A stretch of 37,433 bases of DNA, from positions 1-37,433 of the forward strand of contig JANXVH010000003.1 in the NCBI GenBank assembly GCA_025351765.1. The letters are read 5' to 3'. The translations under genes were made by a program, and so were the position numbers. Shown piece after piece: positions 1 to 8,853 of this stretch; the stretch's first letter is position 1; every line of letters begins with the position of its first letter. A model generated the notes under the pieces. The model was not told the DNA's origin and did no database searches. It saw nothing but the letters and a program-made list of their open reading frames with translations. This DNA comes from Pedobacter sp. GTDB taxonomy: Bacteria; Bacteroidota; Bacteroidia; Sphingobacteriales; Sphingobacteriaceae.

Positions 1-219
1 AATAGTTCAAGTATACGACTGAGGTCGTCCTGTGAAACAAATGGTATCTCTATAGCACCTTTACCATTATCCTATATCTTTTGAATATCAGAAGCTTCAG
101 AGAGAGTTGGCATCAAAATTTTCAACTGGTGTAAAGCTGAAGATATCGGATAATGGTAAAGGTGCTATAGAGATACCATTTGTTTCACAGGACGACCTCA
201 GTCGTATACTTGAACTATT
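1..219. repeat. Long inverted repeat at the window edge (80-bp arms)
   Basis: Bases 1-80 are the reverse complement of bases 140-219 with a single mismatch (position 74 against 146); the 59 bases between them are not repeated. The right arm is the natural 3' end of parB, so the left arm is an antisense copy of the same coding sequence. The parB reading frame hits a stop (TGA, 20-22) in the left arm and becomes sensible exactly where the left arm ends. That pattern fits a snap-back or chimeric join at a contig end better than a natural element, although a real hairpin cannot be excluded from sequence alone. Confidence 0.9.
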
Positions 220-229
220 AGATTGGTAA
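80..229 (+). CDS. parB: ParB chromosome-partitioning protein, 3' end only
   Basis: Forty-nine codons ending in TAA at 227-229 encode the C-terminal dimerisation domain of ParB. The reading goes FEYQKLQREL, then a lysine-rich strand, then GKGAIEIPF and finally DDLSRILELLDW. The beta strand followed by an amphipathic helix ending in RILELL is typical of the family. ParB binds parS sites, loads CTP-dependent clamps and works with ParA in origin segregation. The N-terminal nuclease-like domain and the HTH are missing because the sequence upstream is the inverted artefact-like arm, so the truncation is probably not biological. The next gene starts on the last base of this stop codon (TAATG), suggesting translational coupling. 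Confidence 0.75.
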   Translation, partial: FEYQKLQRELASKFSTGVKLKISDNGKGAIEIPFVSQDDLSRILELLDW

Positions 230-861
230 TGAATAGAGGACTGCTTTTATGTTCAATGCTATTCCTGTTAGCTTTTGGAGCACATGCCCAGATGAAAACA
301 TCGAAAAAAACGCGTGACAGCGCATTTTTAGACAGTTCAAGGACAAAAAGGATTGATACGGTCAAACCGAAATATGTTAATCTGGGTAAAATCGCCGCTA
401 GGCGCGCAGCCATAAGTTCTGCTATTCTTCCGGGATTAGGTCAAATCAGAAATGGGGTTACTGTTTACAGACTAGCAAAAGTAGCTGGTATTTATACAGG
501 TGCAACATTACTAACCCTTTCGTATATCAGCAACGATAAAAGCTATAAGATTTATTTAAAAGAACTGCAAGACCGAAATCTACACAATGGGGTATCGCCT
601 CCTGGGAGTATTTATGCAACTTTCCCGCAAGAAGGCCTAATAGCAACTAAAGATATCGCTCGCAGAAATCGTGAGGTAGTTATTTTTTCACTTGGGGGCC
701 TATATCTTATGAATATCATAGAGGCATATGTTGACGCACGTCTTAAATACTTTGATGTTGGCGATGTGGCATTCAAAGTTTCTCCTGGTATAATTAATGG
801 AGGCAGTTTGTATGGTAACAATTCCATTGCTCCAGGATTGAAAATTACGCTTTCATTATAA
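229..861 (+). CDS. DUF5683 family secreted/membrane protein
   Basis: A 210-residue protein. The ATG at 229 overlaps the parB stop by one base and is preferred over a TTG two codons upstream. Residues 1-21 form a signal peptide ending in AHAQ. A linker rich in Lys, Ser and Asp follows, then a segment containing RRAAISSAILPGLGQIRNG and two probable membrane-associated helices (near residues 80-100 and 150-170). The family is commonly found between parB and dapB in Bacteroidota. No enzymatic motif is visible and its role is unknown. The DUF5683 name is from memory of the family context. Confidence 0.75.
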   Translation: MNRGLLLCSMLFLLAFGAHAQMKTSKKTRDSAFLDSSRTKRIDTVKPKYVNLGKIAARRAAISSAILPGLGQIRNGVTVYRLAKVAGIYTGATLLTLSYISNDKSYKIYLKELQDRNLHNGVSPPGSIYATFPQEGLIATKDIARRNREVVIFSLGGLYLMNIIEAYVDARLKYFDVGDVAFKVSPGIINGGSLYGNNSIAPGLKITLSL

Positions 862-988
862 TATATTTGCAGCCAACTCCAATATGGGAGTATACTCAAC
901 GCCCTTTGTGGGACTATTTTAAACAGAAGGATAATACAATGAAACCTGCGTAAGCAAGCATCATTAGCTTAATGAAAATATAAATACA

Positions 989-1729
989 ATGAAAATAGCA
1001 TTGCTTGGTTATGGAAAAATGGGGCAGATCATAGAAAGATTTGCGGTAGATAGAGGCCATGAAATAGTACTAAAGATTACGGTAGACAATAAGGGAGACC
1101 TTACAGAAAGCAACCTTCGTAAGGCGGACGTAGCTATCGATTTCAGCACTCCTGATGCCGCATTGGATAACATTTATGCTTGCTTTAAAGCTAACCTGCC
1201 CGTGGTTGTAGGTACAACAGGTTGGTACGGACAATTGCAGGAGGTAAAAAATCAATGCCTTAATAGTAACAATACTTTGCTTTATGGGTCAAACTTCAGT
1301 ATTGGGGTAAATATCTTTTTCCATATGAATAAAGTGCTGGCTAAATTGATGAATAATTTTCCAGCCTATGAGGTACAGGTTGAGGAAATTCACCACACGC
1401 AAAAGCTGGATTCGCCAAGCGGGACTGCCATGACGATAGCAGAATGTATTATTGATAACCTGGATAGGAAAACTGAATGGGTAAATGAACTGGTAGGTAC
1501 GCCGTTTGAAGAGGTGGTAAAAAAAGAGCAGTTGTTAATCGAGTCTCATAGGATAGAAAATATTCCCGGTACGCATACCGTTATTTACAGTTCTGAAGTA
1601 GATGAAATTGAATTTAAGCATACTGCGCATAGCCGCTCCGGTTTTGCATTAGGTGCTATTGTTGCAGCAGAGTGGCTGGAACATAGACAAGGTTTTTATA
1701 ATATTACTGATATATTTAATTTTAAATAG
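989..1729 (+). CDS. dapB: 4-hydroxy-tetrahydrodipicolinate reductase
   Basis: A cytoplasmic enzyme that reduces 4-hydroxy-tetrahydrodipicolinate with NAD(P)H in the diaminopimelate/lysine pathway, supplying peptidoglycan precursors. The 246-residue protein opens with a Rossmann fold (GYGKMG, Gly7, Gly9, Gly12). It carries the cofactor-side motif VVVGTTGW near residue 72-79. The catalytic and substrate-binding signature runs from residue 134 to 146: His135, His136, Lys139 and PSGT at 143-146. Length is slightly short of the E. coli type but usual for Bacteroidota. It sits 127 bases after the DUF5683 gene and 8 bases before lepB, so it is very likely cotranscribed with lepB. Confidence 0.95.
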   Translation: MKIALLGYGKMGQIIERFAVDRGHEIVLKITVDNKGDLTESNLRKADVAIDFSTPDAALDNIYACFKANLPVVVGTTGWYGQLQEVKNQCLNSNNTLLYGSNFSIGVNIFFHMNKVLAKLMNNFPAYEVQVEEIHHTQKLDSPSGTAMTIAECIIDNLDRKTEWVNELVGTPFEEVVKKEQLLIESHRIENIPGTHTVIYSSEVDEIEFKHTAHSRSGFALGAIVAAEWLEHRQGFYNITDIFNFK

Positions 1730-1737
1730 CGATAAGC

Positions 1738-2943
1738 ATGAGTTGGAAATTCTGGCAAAAAGATAAGGTTGCCAAGCCAAAGAAAAAAAAGACCAAAAGC
1801 CGTGAATGGGTAGACGCAGTACTCTTTGCAGTAATTGCTGCAACCATTATCAGGGTATTCTTTATTGAAGCCTATACCATACCCACAGGATCCATGGAGC
1901 GATCTCTGCTAATTGGAGATTTTCTTTTTGTAAGTAAGGTTAATTACGGACCAAGAATACCTATGACACCAGTTGCATTCCCTTTTGCACATCATACTAT
2001 GCCATTGACGGGCACAAAAGCATACTGGGATGGTGTACAATTGAAGTACCACCGTTTGCCAGGACTACAGGGCATAAAAAATAATGATGTTGTTGTATTC
2101 AATTATCCGCAGGGTGATACTGTAGCTTTAGAAGCACAGGACAATGATTATTACAGGATGGTTAGAAACAGTAGCTGGCAGCAAGTTAATTCACAGTACA
2201 CCATTATAACCCGGCCAGTAGATAAGCGAGAGAACTATATTAAAAGGTGTATAGGCATTGCCGGAGATGTGATTAGCATGAAGGACGGTTTGGTTTCTGT
2301 TAACGGCAAACCGGAAAAATTAAAAAATACAGGTAACTTCAGGTACTTGGTTACTTTTAAAACATCGGATGTGAACTTCGGTATCTTTAGTGAAATGGGT
2401 TTTAGTTTAAGAGACGCAGATCCGGATATTAGTCAAGAAGGAGAGAGGATTTACATCTTTAACGGTTCTGAATTGATGATGGATAAAGTAAAAAGTCTTG
2501 ACTTTGTTGAATCTGTAAAGCCATATTTAAAGCCTGCTGGCGAGCGTGAAGCTGATGTTTTTCCGTTCGATCCAAACAGAAACTGGAATGTCGATAATTT
2601 TGGACCTATTAAAATTCCTAAAAAGGGCTGGACTGTTCAACTGGATACCACTAATATGCCTTTATACGAGCGTTGTATCAGAATATATGAAGGTAATAAG
2701 CTAGTTAAATCGGGTGATGGCTGGCTGATTAATGGAGCTCCAGCAACTAATTATACCTTTAAAATGGATTATTATTGGATGATGGGAGACAACAGACACA
2801 ATTCATTGGATTCAAGATATTGGGGCTTTGTACCAGAAGACCATATTGTGGGTAAAGCCTTATTTATCTGGATGAGTTATGATACGAATGGATCGTTCCT
2901 TAGCAAGATCAGGTGGAGTAGGATACTAAAAGGAATCCACTAA
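1738..2943 (+). CDS. lepB: Signal peptidase I, long Bacteroidota form
   Basis: Membrane-bound serine protease that removes signal peptides from Sec and Tat substrates. After a Lys-rich cytoplasmic start (residues 8-22) there is one transmembrane helix (about 26-43). Next comes box B with the catalytic Ser52 in TIPTGSM and the general base Lys169 in [11 protein letters not shown]. Box E ([14 protein letters not shown]) starts at residue 350. At 401 residues it is longer than the usual 200-320. About 100 residues separate Ser52 from Lys169, and a further insert of roughly 150 lies between Lys169 and box E. The gene follows dapB by 8 bases. Its stop overlaps the stop of the opposing dehydrogenase gene, and its terminator lies 50 bases inside that gene. 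Confidence 0.95.
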   Translation: MSWKFWQKDKVAKPKKKKTKSREWVDAVLFAVIAATIIRVFFIEAYTIPTGSMERSLLIGDFLFVSKVNYGPRIPMTPVAFPFAHHTMPLTGTKAYWDGVQLKYHRLPGLQGIKNNDVVVFNYPQGDTVALEAQDNDYYRMVRNSSWQQVNSQYTIITRPVDKRENYIKRCIGIAGDVISMKDGLVSVNGKPEKLKNTGNFRYLVTFKTSDVNFGIFSEMGFSLRDADPDISQEGERIYIFNGSELMMDKVKSLDFVESVKPYLKPAGEREADVFPFDPNRNWNVDNFGPIKIPKKGWTVQLDTTNMPLYERCIRIYEGNKLVKSGDGWLINGAPATNYTFKMDYYWMMGDNRHNSLDSRYWGFVPEDHIVGKALFIWMSYDTNGSFLSKIRWSRILKGIH

Positions 2944-4025
2944 GATAAGCTGGGAATATTTAGTTTTTGCGCCAATTCATTTAAGTCATTCACAACGGCA
3001 TCTATCAAAGGGATGCCGTTTTTTTTGCGTTCATTTTCGAAATCAAATTCAGGCTCGCCGGGGATGACTACTTTTTTATTAGGGTTCACGGTTTTTGCAT
3101 TTTTAAAGCGGGAAATCCAATTATCAAGATGATCTTTAAACTCCTGGTTTGGGCGAAACCCGTCAACACGCATGGCTCCAAAAAAATGGCCAACTCCCTC
3201 ACCAACAGGGTTGGCTGATGGTTCAAGAAATGCTACAAAAGGAGGAACCCAAGGCCCATAATTGGCGCCTGAGAGTACTGCCGATAGAATATCAACAGCT
3301 GCGCCCAGTCCATAACCTTTATGACTGCCGTGTTCTTTATCACTGCCAAGCGGCAGTAGAGACCCACCTTCTTTAAGTCCGTTGGCGTCTGTAGTAGTTT
3401 TTCCGTCTTTATCCTGTGCCCATCCTTCGGGGATTGGCTTGTTGGCTCGCTGGGCAATTTCTAATTTGCCATTTGCTGCGGCTGCTGTCGCCATGTCAAC
3501 AACAACCGGGGGGTATTTCCCTGCCGGAAATGCATAACACATCGGGTTGGTTCCGAGTAATCTTTCGCTAGCATAGGTAGGGGCAACCAGCGGACTGGCA
3601 TTCGTCATGCTGATACCAATCATGTCCTGCTCCACGGCCAACAGGGCGTGATAACCAGCAATGCCAAAATGATTGGAATTTTTAACCGCTACCCATCCAC
3701 TACCATAAATTTTAGCTTTTTCTATGGCAATTTTCATGGCAAATGGCGCTACAACAAGCCCAAGGCCGGCATCGCCGTCTACCGTAGCGGTAGTATAAGT
3801 TTCATGAACAACTTTGATATTAGGATGAGCATTGATCCTTTCTTTTTCCCAGAGCCTTACATAGCCACTTAAACGAGCAACTCCATGAGAATCTATACCC
3901 CTCAAGTCAGATTTCAACAAAACATCTGTAGCCAGTGAAGCGTCTTGTGCCGGGCATCCCATTTTCAGAAATACAGCTTCAGTAAATTGGCGTAACTTAA
4001 CTTCAGAAAAGGTTATAAAATTCAT
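2940..4025 (-). CDS. LDH2/malate/ureidoglycolate dehydrogenase family oxidoreductase
   Basis: A 361-residue NAD(P)H-dependent 2-hydroxyacid dehydrogenase of the LDH2/MDH2 family, which has its own fold and is unrelated to classical lactate dehydrogenase. The family includes L-malate, sulfolactate, ureidoglycolate and 2,3-diketogulonate reductases, so the substrate cannot be assigned. Visible signatures are [11 protein letters not shown] with His47, and [11 protein letters not shown] with the probable catalytic His119. Further signatures are a nucleotide-binding stretch [11 protein letters not shown] and the glycine-rich [10 protein letters not shown]. The gene starts 2 bases after the bshC stop, so the two form one operon. 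Its stop codon (2940-2942) overlaps the lepB stop on the other strand. Confidence 0.88.
   Translation of the reverse strand: MNFITFSEVKLRQFTEAVFLKMGCPAQDASLATDVLLKSDLRGIDSHGVARLSGYVRLWEKERINAHPNIKVVHETYTTATVDGDAGLGLVVAPFAMKIAIEKAKIYGSGWVAVKNSNHFGIAGYHALLAVEQDMIGISMTNASPLVAPTYASERLLGTNPMCYAFPAGKYPPVVVDMATAAAANGKLEIAQRANKPIPEGWAQDKDGKTTTDANGLKEGGSLLPLGSDKEHGSHKGYGLGAAVDILSAVLSGANYGPWVPPFVAFLEPSANPVGEGVGHFFGAMRVDGFRPNQEFKDHLDNWISRFKNAKTVNPNKKVVIPGEPEFDFENERKKNGIPLIDAVVNDLNELAQKLNIPSLS
2994..3026 (+). terminator. Rho-independent terminator of dapB-lepB inside the opposing gene
   Basis: A perfect 9-bp stem (AACGGCATC at 2994-3002 paired with GATGCCGTT at 3012-3020) closes a 9-base loop and runs directly into eight T residues (3019-3026). 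It is about 50 bases downstream of the lepB stop. On the other strand the same bases encode part of the C-terminal region of the LDH2-type dehydrogenase, so one segment serves both purposes. Confidence 0.8.
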
Positions 4026-4027
4026 TT

Positions 4028-5614
4028 TTAATCAAAGAGAATAGTAAACTTATTGTCTAGGGGTTTAAGGTGTTCTAATAACGAATCAATAAATCCGTCT
4101 CCATAGGCAACATACATTGGGGCGATGTTCATAACACGTTCCTGCAAACCTCCGGAAGGGAATAATTTGCCCTTTAAACTTTCAATTTGTGCAAGAGAAG
4201 TTTTATGTTTTCGCTTTTCCGCACGAAGCATTTTTTTCTCCAGATTTGAGATTAACTTAAGTGCACGAGTTTTTGCAGCATCGGCAGATTGAGCAAGCGT
4301 TTTATCAATGATGAAAGCATTGGCTTTGATTTGATCAAACACTGCATTGATCGCCTTCTCTTCCTCGCTTAAACTGAACTGCAAATTAATGTGAGACTTT
4401 ATCCAATCATTCTCCAACTGCAACGTGTCATTAAAAAGATCACGTTGCGAAATTCCAAGGATATGCATTCTTTGCTCACTGCGTTTATCAATGAACTGTA
4501 CCGAATTACGAAGTAGCAAGATTGGAAATGGGATATGATAATGATCAAAATTTGCTTTTAGCTGCAACCAGTAGGTTACTTCAGCACCACCCCCAATGTA
4601 AGCAAGATTGGGCAAAATAACTTCTTGGTAAAGTGGCCGCATTACTACATTCGGACTGAACTTTTCAGGATATGCACTAATTTCATTTTTTAGCTCCTCT
4701 TTAGTAAAGCGAAGTGGGGTATTTTTTATCCTGTATGAGCCTTTATCTTCGATGATTCTTTCCCTTGACCCTTCAGTCATGTAAAAAAAATTAATTTCTC
4801 TTGGGTTCACTTGAGGCTTATATCCCAATTTTTCTAAACCCGCATTGCTATCGGCAATTAATTTCGAGCTATTCTCTTCAATAATGTCTGTATAAATAAT
4901 CTCGGCAAACTGCGCTTTCAATGCAGGTTCATCGGCATCGATACATACCAACCCGTGACGTCCGAACAGACTGTCTACTAGCTCCCTTGTCGCATCGCTC
5001 AAGTTAACATGTTTGGTATAGGCATCTTCAACTAATCGCGAAAATTTTAAGCCATTTTCTGTGATCCCTAAGAAACCTTTATAGGCAATCAGGACGTCTT
5101 CGATATCTTTTATGTTTAACTTTCCGGTTGCGCCGCTAGTCTTTTTATTCCAAGTCAGCACCTTATCTTCCAGTTTCACGTGATTAATTTCTTCAAAATC
5201 ATGATCTTCAGTAGCCATCCAGTAAACAGGTACGAAATTATAATTAGGGAATTCGTGTCTCAGTTCACGTGCAAGGTTTATTGTGCTTACAATCTTGTAA
5301 ATAAAGTAAAGCGGGCCGGTAAAAATATTAAGCTGGTGACCAGTAGTGACGGTAAAGGTATGTTCATCTGCTAATAGATTGATGTTGGCTTTAACTGAAC
5401 TACTTGATTTTATTAACCCATATTGCTTTTGTAGAATCTCCACTAGCAATGCCCTGTCACCCTTAAAGTTGCGGTTAGGTATTGCTGAAGCAAATCCTTT
5501 TAAATTTGGACTATATTTGTAATAAGGTTTAAGTTGTTCCTTGCAGGCCAGGTAGTCTAGTACGGCTGCAGAAAACGCGTGGGTGTCTTGATAAGAAATA
5601 TATTTCGCCTGCAT
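4028..5614 (-). CDS. bshC: Putative cysteine ligase BshC (bacillithiol synthesis)
   Basis: In the bacillithiol pathway BshC is proposed to join cysteine to glucosaminyl-malate, the last step in making this low-molecular-weight thiol. The 528-residue length matches the family. Recognisable segments include TVTTGHQLNIFTGPLYFIYK near residue 90, VPVYWMATEDHDFEEINHV near 130 (the HIGH-like nucleotide-binding area) and PNLAYIGGGAEVTYWLQLK near 340. The C-terminal third holds the coiled-coil insertion typical of BshC (Lys/Glu-rich, about residues 400-490). bshA and bshB are not in the window. It is 46 bases downstream of rimO and 2 bases upstream of the dehydrogenase gene. Confidence 0.9.
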   Translation of the reverse strand: MQAKYISYQDTHAFSAAVLDYLACKEQLKPYYKYSPNLKGFASAIPNRNFKGDRALLVEILQKQYGLIKSSSSVKANINLLADEHTFTVTTGHQLNIFTGPLYFIYKIVSTINLARELRHEFPNYNFVPVYWMATEDHDFEEINHVKLEDKVLTWNKKTSGATGKLNIKDIEDVLIAYKGFLGITENGLKFSRLVEDAYTKHVNLSDATRELVDSLFGRHGLVCIDADEPALKAQFAEIIYTDIIEENSSKLIADSNAGLEKLGYKPQVNPREINFFYMTEGSRERIIEDKGSYRIKNTPLRFTKEELKNEISAYPEKFSPNVVMRPLYQEVILPNLAYIGGGAEVTYWLQLKANFDHYHIPFPILLLRNSVQFIDKRSEQRMHILGISQRDLFNDTLQLENDWIKSHINLQFSLSEEEKAINAVFDQIKANAFIIDKTLAQSADAAKTRALKLISNLEKKMLRAEKRKHKTSLAQIESLKGKLFPSGGLQERVMNIAPMYVAYGDGFIDSLLEHLKPLDNKFTILFD

Positions 5615-5660
5615 CGCAACGAATTTAGGTTAATAAACAACAACTCATCCTATCACGCCT

Positions 5661-6995
5661 TTATTTTACAATCCGACCATACAGATCGAAATCTTCTGCG
5701 CGGTCAATCTCCACATTTACGAAGCTTCCCACTGCTGCATATCCAGTTATAGCATCAATTAATACCTCGTTATCTACCTCAGGAGAATCGTATTCCGTTC
5801 TTCCAATAAAGAAATCGCCTTCCTTTCTGTCTACTAAAACTTTATAAGTTTTACCCACTCTACCCTGATTGTTGTCGAACGAAATACCCTGCTGCAGCTC
5901 CATTATTGCATCAACACGTTCCTGTTTAACCTCATCAGGTACGTCGTCTATAAGGGTATGTGCATGGGTTTTCTCTTCATGAGAGTAAGTAAAACAACCT
6001 AATCTATCGAAACGTGTTTCCTTCACCCAACTCACCATTTCTTCAAAATCTTCTTCAGTCTCACCAGGATAACCACATATCAGGGTAGTACGCATCGCAA
6101 TTCCCGGAACCTTATCTCTAATTTGGTTTACAATATCAATAGTTTTTTGCTTGGTGATACCACGGCGCATTGATTTTAACATATTATCAGTAATGTGCTG
6201 CAAAGGCATGTCCAGGTACTTGCAGATGTTTTCCCGTTCATTCATGGCGTCAAGGATTTCCATTGGGAAACCAGAAGGATAGGCATATTGGAGCCTGATC
6301 CACTCTATACCAGACACGTCTGATATTCTACGTAACAATTCATCCAAATTACGCTTTCCATAAATGTCTAGTCCGTAATAAGTAAGATCTTGCGCAATTA
6401 AGATCAGCTCCTTAGTTCCGTTAGCTGCCAAAATTTTTGCCTCATTTACAAGTTCCTGCATATCGCGGGAAACATGTTTTCCCCTCATTAACGGAATGGC
6501 ACAGAATGAACAAGGACGGTTACAGCCCTCAGCAATTTTGAAATAAGCAAAATGGGAAGGAGTAGTCAGCAATCGCTCGCCAATTAGCTCATGCTTATAA
6601 TTTGCACCTAAAGCGTGCAGTAAATTATTAAGATCGTTTGTGCCAAAAAAAGCATCCACATTTGTAATCTCTGCTTCCAGTTCAGGCTTATACCGCTTAG
6701 ATAAACAACCAGTGACTATAACTTTTCCAATTTTGCCCTCATCTTTTAGTTGGCTATATTGTAAGATGGTATCAATTGATTCTTGTTTTGCATTATCTAT
6801 AAAGCCGCAGGTATTGATCACCACGATATCATCCTTACTAACGTTGCTGGCTTCATGAACAACATCCATGCTGTTTCCACGCAACTGACCCATTAATACT
6901 TCAGAATCATAAGTATTTTTGGAACAACCCAGTGTGATGACATTGATTCTTGGTTTTTTAATAGGTATTATTTTGGATATTGTCTTGGTATTCAT
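5661..6995 (-). CDS. rimO: Ribosomal protein uS12 methylthiotransferase RimO
   Basis: A radical SAM enzyme that adds a methylthio group to the conserved aspartate of ribosomal protein S12. The start at 6995 gives 444 residues beginning MNTKTISK; 23 further codons upstream are open but run into the end of ftsY and look non-coding. The N-terminal UPF0004 domain has Cys24, Cys63 and Cys97 for one 4Fe-4S cluster. The radical SAM motif CNRPCSFC provides Cys158, Cys162 and Cys165. A TRAM domain closes the protein. RimO is told apart from MiaB by NVITLGCSKNTYDSE and by the C-terminal DLYGRIV. It follows ftsY by 16 bases. Confidence 0.95.
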   Translation of the reverse strand: MNTKTISKIIPIKKPRINVITLGCSKNTYDSEVLMGQLRGNSMDVVHEASNVSKDDIVVINTCGFIDNAKQESIDTILQYSQLKDEGKIGKVIVTGCLSKRYKPELEAEITNVDAFFGTNDLNNLLHALGANYKHELIGERLLTTPSHFAYFKIAEGCNRPCSFCAIPLMRGKHVSRDMQELVNEAKILAANGTKELILIAQDLTYYGLDIYGKRNLDELLRRISDVSGIEWIRLQYAYPSGFPMEILDAMNERENICKYLDMPLQHITDNMLKSMRRGITKQKTIDIVNQIRDKVPGIAMRTTLICGYPGETEEDFEEMVSWVKETRFDRLGCFTYSHEEKTHAHTLIDDVPDEVKQERVDAIMELQQGISFDNNQGRVGKTYKVLVDRKEGDFFIGRTEYDSPEVDNEVLIDAITGYAAVGSFVNVEIDRAEDFDLYGRIVK

Positions 6996-7011
6996 GTATT
7001 GTAAATCAGTA

Positions 7012-7977
7012 TTAATTAAATAAACTATCAACGAAGGCTTTTTTGTCGAACAATTGAAGATCATTCACCCCTTCACCTACTCCAATATATTTAACAGGTA
7101 TTTTGAACTGGTCTGATATCCCAATTACTACTCCACCCTTGGCAGTCCCATCCAATTTCGTAATCGCTAATGCGTTTACATCGGTCGCTTCAGTAAATTG
7201 CTTGCATTGTTCAAAGGCATTTTGGCCGGTAGAGCCGTCTAGTACCAACAGGATTTCATGTGGTGCACCGGGAACTACCCTATTCATCACATTTTTTATT
7301 TTGCCGAGCTCATTCATCAGCCCTACTTTATTGTGTAATCGGCCTGCGGTATCAATAATCACCACATCTTCCCCATTTGCTACGGCCGATTGTAGTGTAT
7401 CAAAAGCTACCGAAGCAGGATCAGAACCCATAGGCTGAGCAACCACCCTTACGCCAACACGTTCTCCCCAAAGTTTAATCTGTTCAACTGCAGCTGCCCT
7501 GAAAGTATCTGCTGCACCTAAAACTACCTTTAGGTTTTCTGCTTTTAGCTTGTTGGCAAGTTTGCCTATGGTTGTTGTTTTACCTACGCCATTAACACCA
7601 ACAACCATAATTACATAAGGTTTATGATCACTACCATACTCAAAACTACGGAAATCGTTGCTATTATTTTCAGCCAACAGGAGCTGGATTTCATCACGCA
7701 ACAAACCATTAAGCTCTGAAGTCGAAAGGTATTTGTCTTTCGCTACACGGTCTTGAATACGATCAATTATTTTTAAAGTTGTACTTACACCTACATCAGA
7801 AGTTACCAAAACTTCCTCCAAATTATCCAGAACCTCGTCATCAACTGTAGATTTTCCAGCTACAGCTTTGGTAATTTTATTAAAAAAACCTGTTTTAGTC
7901 TTCTCTAATCCTTTGTCCAAGGCTTCCTGAGCTTCAGGAGCAGTTTCTTTCTTCTTGAAAAAATCGAATAAACCCAT
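7012..7977 (-). CDS. ftsY: Signal recognition particle receptor FtsY
   Basis: GTPase receptor that docks the SRP-ribosome complex at the membrane for cotranslational insertion. The chosen start (7977, MGLFDFFKKKE) begins with the short amphipathic membrane-targeting sequence; an in-frame ATG 15 bases further up is less likely. The 321-residue protein has a short acidic A region, the four-helix N domain, then the G domain. The G domain shows P-loop GVNGVGKTTT, DTFRAAAVEQ, DTAGRLHNK and TKLDGTAKGG. The start lies just past the terminator of the ribosomal protein cluster, so ftsY needs read-through or its own promoter in that short gap. Confidence 0.95.
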   Translation of the reverse strand: MGLFDFFKKKETAPEAQEALDKGLEKTKTGFFNKITKAVAGKSTVDDEVLDNLEEVLVTSDVGVSTTLKIIDRIQDRVAKDKYLSTSELNGLLRDEIQLLLAENNSNDFRSFEYGSDHKPYVIMVVGVNGVGKTTTIGKLANKLKAENLKVVLGAADTFRAAAVEQIKLWGERVGVRVVAQPMGSDPASVAFDTLQSAVANGEDVVIIDTAGRLHNKVGLMNELGKIKNVMNRVVPGAPHEILLVLDGSTGQNAFEQCKQFTEATDVNALAITKLDGTAKGGVVIGISDQFKIPVKYIGVGEGVNDLQLFDKKAFVDSLFN

Positions 7978-7994
7978 AAGAATGTATAACAAAA

Positions 7995-8027
7995 CAAAAA
8001 AAGCCCTCCCAATTTAAAGGGACGGCT
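7995..8027 (-). terminator. Terminator after the rpmB-rpmG-DUF4295 cluster
   Basis: Read on the minus strand, AGCCGTCCC and GGGAGGGCT form a 9-bp stem with one G-G mismatch and an 8-base A/T loop. Seven T residues follow. It lies 23 bases beyond the DUF4295 stop and 18 bases before the ftsY start, so it separates the ribosomal protein unit from ftsY-rimO-bshC at least partly. Confidence 0.75.
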
Positions 8028-8049
8028 TTAATATTATTAAATATTAATA

Positions 8050-8208
8050 TTATTTCTTAGATGCGATAGCATCCGCAACGTGATCGTTATGAACAATAAC
8101 TTCTCTGAAAGAATAAGCACCAGATTTAGGTGATTTGGTCATTGTAATAACTTTCGAATATTCTTTTCCTTTACCCGTTTTTAGGGTCGCAACTACTTTC
8201 TTTGCCAT
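8050..8208 (-). CDS. DUF4295 small basic protein, ribosomal cluster
   Basis: A 52-residue, Lys-rich protein beginning MAKKVVATLKTGKGKEYSKV and ending ADAIASKK. The gene follows rpmG by 40 bases and is followed by a terminator, so it belongs to the rpmB-rpmG transcript. This family (DUF4295) is a regular neighbour of L28 and L33 in Bacteroidota. The basic character and its place in the operon make a ribosome-associated role likely, but that is inference. No enzymatic motif is present. Confidence 0.85.
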   Translation of the reverse strand: MAKKVVATLKTGKGKEYSKVITMTKSPKSGAYSFREVIVHNDHVADAIASKK

Positions 8209-8248
8209 GATCTAAATAGATTGTATTTTAATTTAATACAAAAATGTA

Positions 8249-8431
8249 TTATTTAATTTCTTTGTGTACCGTTACCTTTTTCATTACCGGGTTGAATTTT
8301 TTTAATTCTAGACGCTCAGTAGTGTTTTTACGATTTTTAGTAGTAATGTATCTTGACATACCAGGCATGCCACTGGTTTTATGTTCTGTACACTCTAGAA
8401 TAACTTGTACTCTGTTACCTTTTTTTGCCAT
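8249..8431 (-). CDS. rpmG: 50S ribosomal protein bL33
   Basis: A 60-residue large-subunit protein that sits near the ribosomal E site. The sequence [18 protein letters not shown] at the start and the [17 protein letters not shown] core are diagnostic. Only one cysteine is present, so this is the zinc-independent (C-minus) type. It lies 39 bases downstream of rpmB in the same transcript. Confidence 0.97.
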   Translation of the reverse strand: MAKKGNRVQVILECTEHKTSGMPGMSRYITTKNRKNTTERLELKKFNPVMKKVTVHKEIK

Positions 8432-8470
8432 TTCTTTATTATTTAGGCTGATTCACATCAGCCATTGTTT

Positions 8471-8704
8471 CTACAAATATCCTTTTTTCATGAAGCGGTT
8501 GATTGCTTCTGTAATACCAATTTTATTGATTGTTTTGATAGCTGAAGTAGATACTTTCAGTGTTATCCAACGATCCTCATCAGGAATATAAAATTTCTGA
8601 AGTTGTAAGTTGGGATAAAACTTACGCTTGGTTTTAACGTTTGAGTGAGAAACATTAAACCCCGTCATCGCCATTTTTCCGGTTAAATCACAAACTCTAG
8701 ACAT
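8471..8704 (-). CDS. rpmB: 50S ribosomal protein bL28
   Basis: A 77-residue large-subunit protein and the first gene of the rpmB-rpmG-DUF4295 transcript. It begins [20 protein letters not shown], continues with [15 protein letters not shown], and ends with the conserved [12 protein letters not shown] and a short basic tail. One of the four zinc-type cysteines is present (Cys5); the others are missing. A good Bacteroidota-type promoter lies about 50 bases upstream. Confidence 0.97.
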   Translation of the reverse strand: MSRVCDLTGKMAMTGFNVSHSNVKTKRKFYPNLQLQKFYIPDEDRWITLKVSTSAIKTINKIGITEAINRFMKKGYL

Positions 8705-8754
8705 GCTTTGTTATATATTATTAATTATTCTTCGCTTAATTTTTTATGAGTGTG

Positions 8755-8785
8755 CAAATATCAATAAAATAATTGTAATCATCAA
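8755..8785 (-). promoter_or_regulatory. Predicted promoter of rpmB operon
   Basis: On the minus strand TTG (8785-8783) is followed by 20 bases and then GATATTTG (8762-8755). This is one base off the Bacteroidota -7 element TAnnTTTG at standard spacing. The expected start of transcription is about 45 bases before the rpmB start codon. Confidence 0.5.
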
Positions 8786-8853
8786 GAAGCGACCTAAAAT
8801 ATTTTCGATTAGTTAATGAAAGTAGCGTCGCGTAAACACAATTCGCCAGATTT

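Noticed and set aside
1..219. Natural hairpin telomere or attenuator for the parB hairpin
   Set aside because: The arms are protein-coding and the antisense copy destroys the parB frame; an assembly join explains this more simply.
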